Made by a program: the position numbers and the translations under genes. A DNA stretch of 11,525 nt from Desulfobacteraceae bacterium (GTDB taxonomy: Bacteria; Desulfobacterota; Desulfobacteria; Desulfobacterales; Desulfosalsimonadaceae): the NCBI GenBank assembly GCA_021162325.1, contig JAGGYV010000319.1:1-11525 (forward strand), read 5' to 3'. The notes beneath the pieces are model-generated. The model was not told the origin of the DNA and did no database searches. It worked only from the letters and a program-made list of their open reading frames with translations. Position 1 is the first letter of the stretch. Each line of letters begins with the position of its first letter. Shown in pieces: positions 7,765 to 11,525 of this stretch.

Positions 7765-7804
7765 AAATCGTATAAAAGTTTATACAGCTATAAATCGCAT
7801 AAAA
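7765..7804. promoter_or_regulatory. Candidate upstream activator (enhancer) sites for the sigma-54 promoter
   Basis: The palindrome GTATAAA-AG-TTTATAC (7770-7785) lies about 110 bp upstream of the sigma-54 promoter. The 13-mer aaatcgtataaaa (7765-7777) recurs 27 bp away as aaatcgcataaaa (7792-7804), with one mismatch. NtrC-family activators usually bind dyad sites 80-150 bp upstream. The region is very AT-rich, so some symmetry is expected by chance. Confidence 0.42.
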
Positions 7805-7841
7805 CAATTTTATATTATTATTACACAATGATATATCCGAA

Positions 7842-7877
7842 TAAAAAATTATACGCAAAATTCGAAAGCGTATAATT
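7842..7877 (-). terminator. Terminator of the sigma-54 activator gene
   Basis: A 10-bp stem, AATTATACGC (7868-7877 on the minus strand) with its complement at 7847-7856, encloses an 11-base loop. On the minus strand it runs into TTTTTTATT. It begins about 45 bases after the TAA at 7923. The stem is AT-rich and so moderate in strength, but position and T-run fit an intrinsic terminator. Confidence 0.68.
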
Positions 7878-7922
7878 AAATATCTGGAAAGGGACTTTAA
7901 CTATTGAGGGCTGTTGAAGTGA

Positions 7923-9329
7923 TTATTTTTCTACGGTATCCGCGAAGATATTGTGTTTTTTGATTAAAGCTGAAAAATTGGAACGCTGCATTCCCACCCG
8001 CTTAGACGCACGCGTAATATTACCATTATCAACATCCAGCGCTTTTTGAAGAAAGGCCTTCTCAATCCGGGCGAACTGTTCTTCTATCAAATGACGTTTG
8101 ACGGATTTGAGTTCTTCTAAGGTATTCGGAATAGGGTCTTTTTCCTGATTCCGATGAGTCTCAAAATGATTCATAAAACTCCCGGAATCCACAACCGTCT
8201 GGTCGGTCATGATCACCAGGCGCTCAACCACATTTTTAAGCTGCCGGACATTACCGGGCCAATCATGATTGACCATCTGATTCAGTGCCTCGTCTGAAAA
8301 TCCATCAATTTTTTTCCCTGTTTTGCGACAAAAAAACCTTAAAAAATGATAGGCAAGCCTCGGGATATCCTCTTTTCTCTCTCTGAGCGATGGCAGAAAA
8401 ATCGGAAACACATTCATGCGATAATACAGATCCTGCCGGAACGTCCCTTCTTTCATCATGGATTTCAAATTGCGATTTGTCGCGGCAATGATGCGCACAT
8501 CCGATTTACGGGTATGACTTGCCCCGACCGGCTTGTATTCAAGGGTTTCCATAACTCTGAGAAGTTTTCCCTGAATTTCCAGGCTTAAGTTGGCCACTTC
8601 ATCAAGAAACAGGGTCCCCCCGTCAGCTGCTTCAAATATGCCGGCCTTATTATGCACCGCGCCGGTAAAAGCGCCCTTCACATGACCGAACAATTCACTT
8701 TCCAGAAGACTGGCCGAAAACGTACTGCAATCGGCCACAATAAACTGCCGGGAAGCCCGAAGGCTATGGGCATGGATGGAACCGGCAAAAAGCTCCTTAC
8801 CGGTTCCGCTTTCCCCGTCGAGAAGCACCGTACTGTCCGTGGGGGCCACCCGTTTGATGGCCTCGAAAACATTCTTAATTAACGGATGTTCTCCCACAAT
8901 CTGATTAAAATCATACCGTTGATAAAGCTGTTTGCGCAAAGACAGATTATCTTCTTTAAGGTGCTTATTTTCTAACGCTTTTTTAACTGCCTGAGTTATT
9001 TCATCGCTTGAAAACGGCTTGGCGATATAGTCGTAAGCGCCTATTTTTAAAGCCTTTACCGCGTTTTGAACCGTCGCGAATCCGGTCATCATAATAACAT
9101 ACGCATCCGGCTGCTTTAACCGAAGTGTTTTTAATATTTCCATTCCGCTGATATCCGGGAGCTTTATATCCAGCAAAATTACGTCATACTGTCCTGCAAG
9201 CGCCTGATGAAGTCCATCTGTGCCGGTAGCGCTGGTATCCACTGACCATCCCTCATCGGAAAAGGAAAGGCGGACACCGCTGCGGATAGCACTTTCATCA
9301 TCAATAATTAAAATGGCAGGCGATTTCAT
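7923..9329 (-). CDS. NtrC-family sigma-54-dependent response regulator (REC, AAA+, Fis HTH)
   Basis: The 468-residue protein has three complete domains. The receiver (about 5-118) has D10-D11, phospho-acceptor D54 and K104. The AAA+ domain (about 143-375) has Walker A GESGTGKE (172-179), the sigma-54-contacting GAFTGA loop (219-224), Walker B GGTLFLDE (237-244) and the arginine-bearing RQDLYYR (298-304). A Fis-type helix-turn-helix lies at about 425-460. It opens sigma-54 promoters by ATP hydrolysis once phosphorylated. A perfect sigma-54 promoter lies 252 bases downstream of its stop and is the obvious target, though others elsewhere are likely. No kinase gene adjoins it; the GAF kinase at 5375-6625 is the nearest candidate. 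The ATG at 9329 lacks a strong ribosome site. It is transcribed divergently from lolA. Confidence 0.97.
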   Translation of the reverse strand: MKSPAILIIDDESAIRSGVRLSFSDEGWSVDTSATGTDGLHQALAGQYDVILLDIKLPDISGMEILKTLRLKQPDAYVIMMTGFATVQNAVKALKIGAYDYIAKPFSSDEITQAVKKALENKHLKEDNLSLRKQLYQRYDFNQIVGEHPLIKNVFEAIKRVAPTDSTVLLDGESGTGKELFAGSIHAHSLRASRQFIVADCSTFSASLLESELFGHVKGAFTGAVHNKAGIFEAADGGTLFLDEVANLSLEIQGKLLRVMETLEYKPVGASHTRKSDVRIIAATNRNLKSMMKEGTFRQDLYYRMNVFPIFLPSLRERKEDIPRLAYHFLRFFCRKTGKKIDGFSDEALNQMVNHDWPGNVRQLKNVVERLVIMTDQTVVDSGSFMNHFETHRNQEKDPIPNTLEELKSVKRHLIEEQFARIEKAFLQKALDVDNGNITRASKRVGMQRSNFSALIKKHNIFADTVEK

Positions 9330-9695
9330 TCTATTTATGGTATGCTTCGGTTATTGTAACTGCTCAGGTAGATAGGCTGTAGGCGGAAGGTAAATAGGGA
9401 AGGTGGAATAAGCTGTTTTTTTAAAATAATTTATTCAAACAGTCCTTCAGCCTAAGCCCCTTCAGTCTAACGAACCTAAGTCGTTACCGGTAATTGTTTT
9501 TCATAATTTACAGATGTCATATAGATGCATATTATATATCTATACATTTTTAAAAAAAGCAATCCGTAACATGCCCATTATCAACAGCCGAGCAAAACGC
9601 AAAATTTCCTGAACGATTATTTCCGGGATAATCTGGACTGTTTACACAATGATTAAAGTATGATATTTAAAATAATTTTCTAACTATTTTCAATA
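9330..9695. other. 366-bp divergent intergenic region between the sigma-54 activator and lolA
   Basis: No gene is recognised. A G/A-rich stretch with a repeated AGGCTGTAGGCGGAAGG-like unit (9366-9405) is mirrored in reverse by a C/T-rich stretch (9440-9476, CCTTCAGCCTAAGCCCC-like), giving a loose inverted repeat. Other elements are the palindrome ttaccggtaa (9484-9493) and an AT-rich 7-bp inverted repeat near 9520-9545. A weak lolA promoter candidate is TTTACA (9641-9646) with TATTTA (9664-9669) at 17-bp spacing. Promoters for both flanking genes must lie here, but none is convincing. Confidence 0.55.
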
Positions 9696-9713
9696 ATGAT
9701 AAGTGGTTATCTA

Positions 9714-10403
9714 ATGAAAAATAAATCAGCACTATTGACGTTTATTGTTTCTATTTTTTTGATTGTCCGGCCAGGTTTGGGTCAAAATACGTTGCCCGCA
9801 GCCGCATCCAATCAACTTTCATCTCTTTCGGCACAACAAATCATCGAAAAACTGGAGACGCGATATAATGCCGCAGATTTTTCCGCCCACTTTTCCCAGG
9901 AGTCCACATTAAAAGCATTAGACATTACTGATACGGCTGCCGGAAAAGTGTGGTTCAAGCACCCCGGCATGATGCGCTGGGAATATGAACGGCCAGAAAA
10001 ATATGCCATTATTTCTGATGGAAAAAATTTATGGATATACCGTCCCGAGGATAATCAGGTGGTGATCGGTGATGCAATGGCCTATTTTGGCAACGGGAAA
10101 GGTGCCAGTTTTCTGTCAAATTTTAAACTGGTCCAGGACGCCTATATCGTCAGTGTTTCAGAACCGGCCAAAGAAGATCAGTACACCTTAAAACTGGTCC
10201 CCAAACAAAAACAAATGGACTTGTCGGCCATTTTCTTAAATATTGATACAAAATCGTTTGATATTAAAAGTGTCCTGACGTTAAATGATTATGGAGATGA
10301 AACCCGGATTGAATTTTCAGATTTAATATTTGATAATCTGGATGTATCATTATTCAACTTCAGGATTCCGCCGGGTGCGGATATACTGAAACTGGATGAA
10401 TAA
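9714..10403 (+). CDS. lolA: LolA, periplasmic outer-membrane lipoprotein chaperone
   Basis: The 229-residue product begins with a signal peptide: MKNK, a hydrophobic stretch ALLTFIVSIFLIV, then a likely cut near GLG-Q (about residue 23). The mature part has the LolA pattern. An N-terminal helix (QQIIEKLETRY, FSAHFSQES) is followed by the hallmark region KVWFKHPGMMRWEYERPEKY, then ISDGKNLWIYRPEDNQV, the strands of the half-barrel, and a C-terminal FRIPPGADI. LolA carries lipoproteins from the LolCDE exporter across the periplasm to the outer membrane. An in-frame ATG exists at 9696, but it would add MISGYL before the signal peptide and has no ribosome site, so 9714 is preferred. No lolB or lolCDE gene is visible in the window. 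Confidence 0.92.
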   Translation: MKNKSALLTFIVSIFLIVRPGLGQNTLPAAASNQLSSLSAQQIIEKLETRYNAADFSAHFSQESTLKALDITDTAAGKVWFKHPGMMRWEYERPEKYAIISDGKNLWIYRPEDNQVVIGDAMAYFGNGKGASFLSNFKLVQDAYIVSVSEPAKEDQYTLKLVPKQKQMDLSAIFLNIDTKSFDIKSVLTLNDYGDETRIEFSDLIFDNLDVSLFNFRIPPGADILKLDE

Positions 10404-10690
10404 AACATAGGGATTTCCAATTTCACCGCATCTACTGCGTCAAATGCCATATCGCATAGCGGACTATAGCGAAACAGCATTTTTCTTGTGTATGCGGCAA
10501 ACTTGAAAACCCTTTAACTCCGGAGAAAATATTAATTGGGCCTTAATCATGATTCCGGGCATTGTAGGGGAGGGCTTTATGCCCTCCCGTTTCGGGCGGG
10601 GATAAACCCCGCCCCTACAAGGCAGAGATTTTCAAAAAATGGCCGAAACGATGATCAACGCCATTAATTTTTATTAAAAGAGATTTTAAA
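10404..10690 (+). other. 287-bp spacer between lolA and nadA
   Basis: No gene is supported. The left part (10420-10470) has short imperfect dyads such as cgcatag...ctatagcg but no T-run, so no confident lolA terminator. The right part holds the MITE-like palindrome. An AT-rich stretch before nadA (10640-10690) has AAAAGAGA as a weak ribosome site. No clear promoter for nadA was identified. Confidence 0.55.
10562..10620. repeat. 59-bp MITE/REP-like palindromic element
   Basis: Terminal inverted repeats ttgtagggg (10562-10570) and cccctacaa (10612-10620) enclose two GC-rich hairpins. The first is gggagggc/gccctccc with loop tttat (10568-10588). The second is gggcgggg/ccccgccc with loop ataaa (10594-10614). 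They are joined by a short gtttc linker. The halves are near-mirror images, so the whole can form one long hairpin or a pair. The direct repeat ggca flanks it (10558-10561, 10621-10624), like a target duplication. Its GC contrasts sharply with the AT-rich surroundings. Similar GTAGGGG...CCCCTAC elements are scattered through many bacterial genomes. No transposase is encoded here. Confidence 0.72.
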
Positions 10691-11525
10691 ATGAATAATG
10701 ATGATATAAGAGAAAAAATCAAACAACTGGCAAAAGAAAAAAACGCGATTATTATCGCCCATAATTATGAACCGCCGGAAATCCAGGATATTGCCGACTT
10801 ATGTGGAGATTCTCTGGAACTCAGTATCAAGGCTTCTCAAACCGAAGCGGACATTATTGTCTTCTGCGGCGTCAAATTCATGGCAGAAACCGCATCCATT
10901 CTTTCCCCGCATAAAACAGTATTACTGCCTTGCCTGGATGCCGGATGCCCTATGGCAGACATGGTGACCCCGGAAGATTTAAAAACATGGATAGCAAAAA
11001 ATCCTTCCATGCCGGTTGTCACCTATGTAAATTCCACAGCGGCCGTCAAGGCCCTGACAACTGTCTGCTGCACATCTGCCAATGTAATCAAAGTCACCAA
11101 CAGTATTGATGAAAACGAAATGCTGATGGTCCCGGACAGAAATCTTGCCGGCTATGCCGCCACCCAAACAGATAAAACCATTCATAAATGGGATGGATAC
11201 TGCCCGTATCATGATGCCCTGACCCGCCAACAGGTCGTTAAGCAAAAACAGGCCCACCCGGATGCATTATTCATGGCGCATCCGGAATGCCGCGCCGGAA
11301 TTCTGGAACTGGCCGATAGGATCGCCAGCACGTCGGGAATGATTAAGATTGCCAAAGAATCCGACAGCACCTCCTTTATAGTGGGCACTGAAATCGGCCT
11401 GCTGTATCCCCTGCAAAAGGCAAATCCGGGCAAAACTTTTTATCCGGCCTCCCCTGCCATGGAATGCGTGGATATGAAAAAAATTACCCTGGCAGATATT
11501 GCCGACAGCCTTGAAAATGGAACCG
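10691..11525 (+). CDS. nadA: Quinolinate synthase NadA, 3' end beyond window
   Basis: NadA condenses iminoaspartate with dihydroxyacetone phosphate to quinolinate in NAD synthesis, using an oxygen-sensitive [4Fe-4S] cluster in the cytoplasm. The 278 visible residues include IIAHNYEPPEIQDIAD near the start, FCGVKFMAETA (58-68) and the three expected cluster cysteines: C86 in AGCPMADM, C200 in HPECRAG and C259 in AMECVDMK. TYVNSTAAVKA (111-121) and VCCTSAN (125-131) are also typical. The full protein is usually about 300-370 residues, so only a C-terminal part is missing. The ATG follows AAAAGAGATTTTAAA. No nadB or nadC is visible. It is separated from lolA by 287 bases and is probably transcribed independently. 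Confidence 0.96.
   Translation, partial: MNNDDIREKIKQLAKEKNAIIIAHNYEPPEIQDIADLCGDSLELSIKASQTEADIIVFCGVKFMAETASILSPHKTVLLPCLDAGCPMADMVTPEDLKTWIAKNPSMPVVTYVNSTAAVKALTTVCCTSANVIKVTNSIDENEMLMVPDRNLAGYAATQTDKTIHKWDGYCPYHDALTRQQVVKQKQAHPDALFMAHPECRAGILELADRIASTSGMIKIAKESDSTSFIVGTEIGLLYPLQKANPGKTFYPASPAMECVDMKKITLADIADSLENGT

Larger units (their letters stand above)
7587..7922. other. 336-bp AT-rich regulatory spacer
   Basis: No convincing gene is seen on either strand. Reading from the right, it holds the terminator of the sigma-54 activator, the candidate enhancer repeats, the palindrome aaaacgtttt (7724-7733), the sigma-54 promoter, and the leader with its AAGGAGGA ribosome site. Short open frames here lack ribosome sites and recognisable composition. 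Confidence 0.75.

Noticed and set aside
10420..10480. Small minus-strand coding sequence or dispersed repeat after lolA
   Set aside because: The open frame there overlaps the lolA 3' end, lacks a ribosome site, and no second copy exists in the window to support a repeat.
1..11525. CRISPR arrays, tRNA or rRNA genes, transposases
   Set aside because: Reading both strands showed no regularly spaced repeats, no cloverleaf-like or rRNA-like sequence, and no transposase or integrase motifs.

Overview
The window looks like chromosome of an anaerobic, sulfate-reducer-like bacterium of the Desulfobacterota, probably Desulfobacterales. This is inferred from gene content: Hdr-type electron-transfer proteins, a NarI-like cytochrome b fused to HdrC-type iron-sulfur domains, sigma-54 signalling and moderate GC with AT-rich spacers. 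No ribosomal marker is present to confirm it. Five genes read leftwards as one cluster from about 6740 to the left edge. One single-gene unit and one regulator gene lie upstream of it on the same strand. Two housekeeping genes read rightwards at the right end.

Left part (1-6625, minus strand). A GAF sensor histidine kinase and a single-domain response regulator overlap by ATGA. They are followed, with short gaps, by a membrane cytochrome b/HdrC fusion with a CxxCH heme-c motif, by HdrB (two CCG domains), and by HdrA, which runs off the left edge. The hdrA frame is open for 776 codons except for one in-frame UGA at codon 60. That codon sits where HdrA proteins carry the second Cys of a conserved CAMC motif. 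A hairpin with an AGGUC-containing loop follows 22 bases later, as in a bacterial SECIS. I read this as selenocysteine, which makes the gene a selenoprotein that stop-codon-based annotation would split. HdrA is also a tandem double-module protein.

Middle (6626-9329, minus strand). A response regulator with an unusual C-terminal helical domain is expressed from a textbook sigma-54 promoter (TGGCAC-N5-TTGCA). It is closed by an 18-bp perfect-hairpin terminator. Upstream lies an NtrC-type sigma-54 activator with REC, AAA+ GAFTGA and Fis domains, closed by its own terminator. The spacer between the two holds a palindrome and a 13-base direct repeat about 110 bp upstream of the sigma-54 promoter, placed like enhancer sites.

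Right part (9330-11525, plus strand). lolA (periplasmic lipoprotein chaperone) and the start of nadA (quinolinate synthase) are separated by a spacer with a 59-bp MITE-like palindromic element flanked by a 4-bp direct repeat.

Working model (inference): the three Hdr-type proteins form a membrane-bound complex. HdrA and HdrB work in the cytoplasm, and the HdrC modules are tethered to a quinone-reactive cytochrome b that also presents a heme c to the periplasm. Its synthesis appears tied to two-component signalling encoded in the same operon and next to it.
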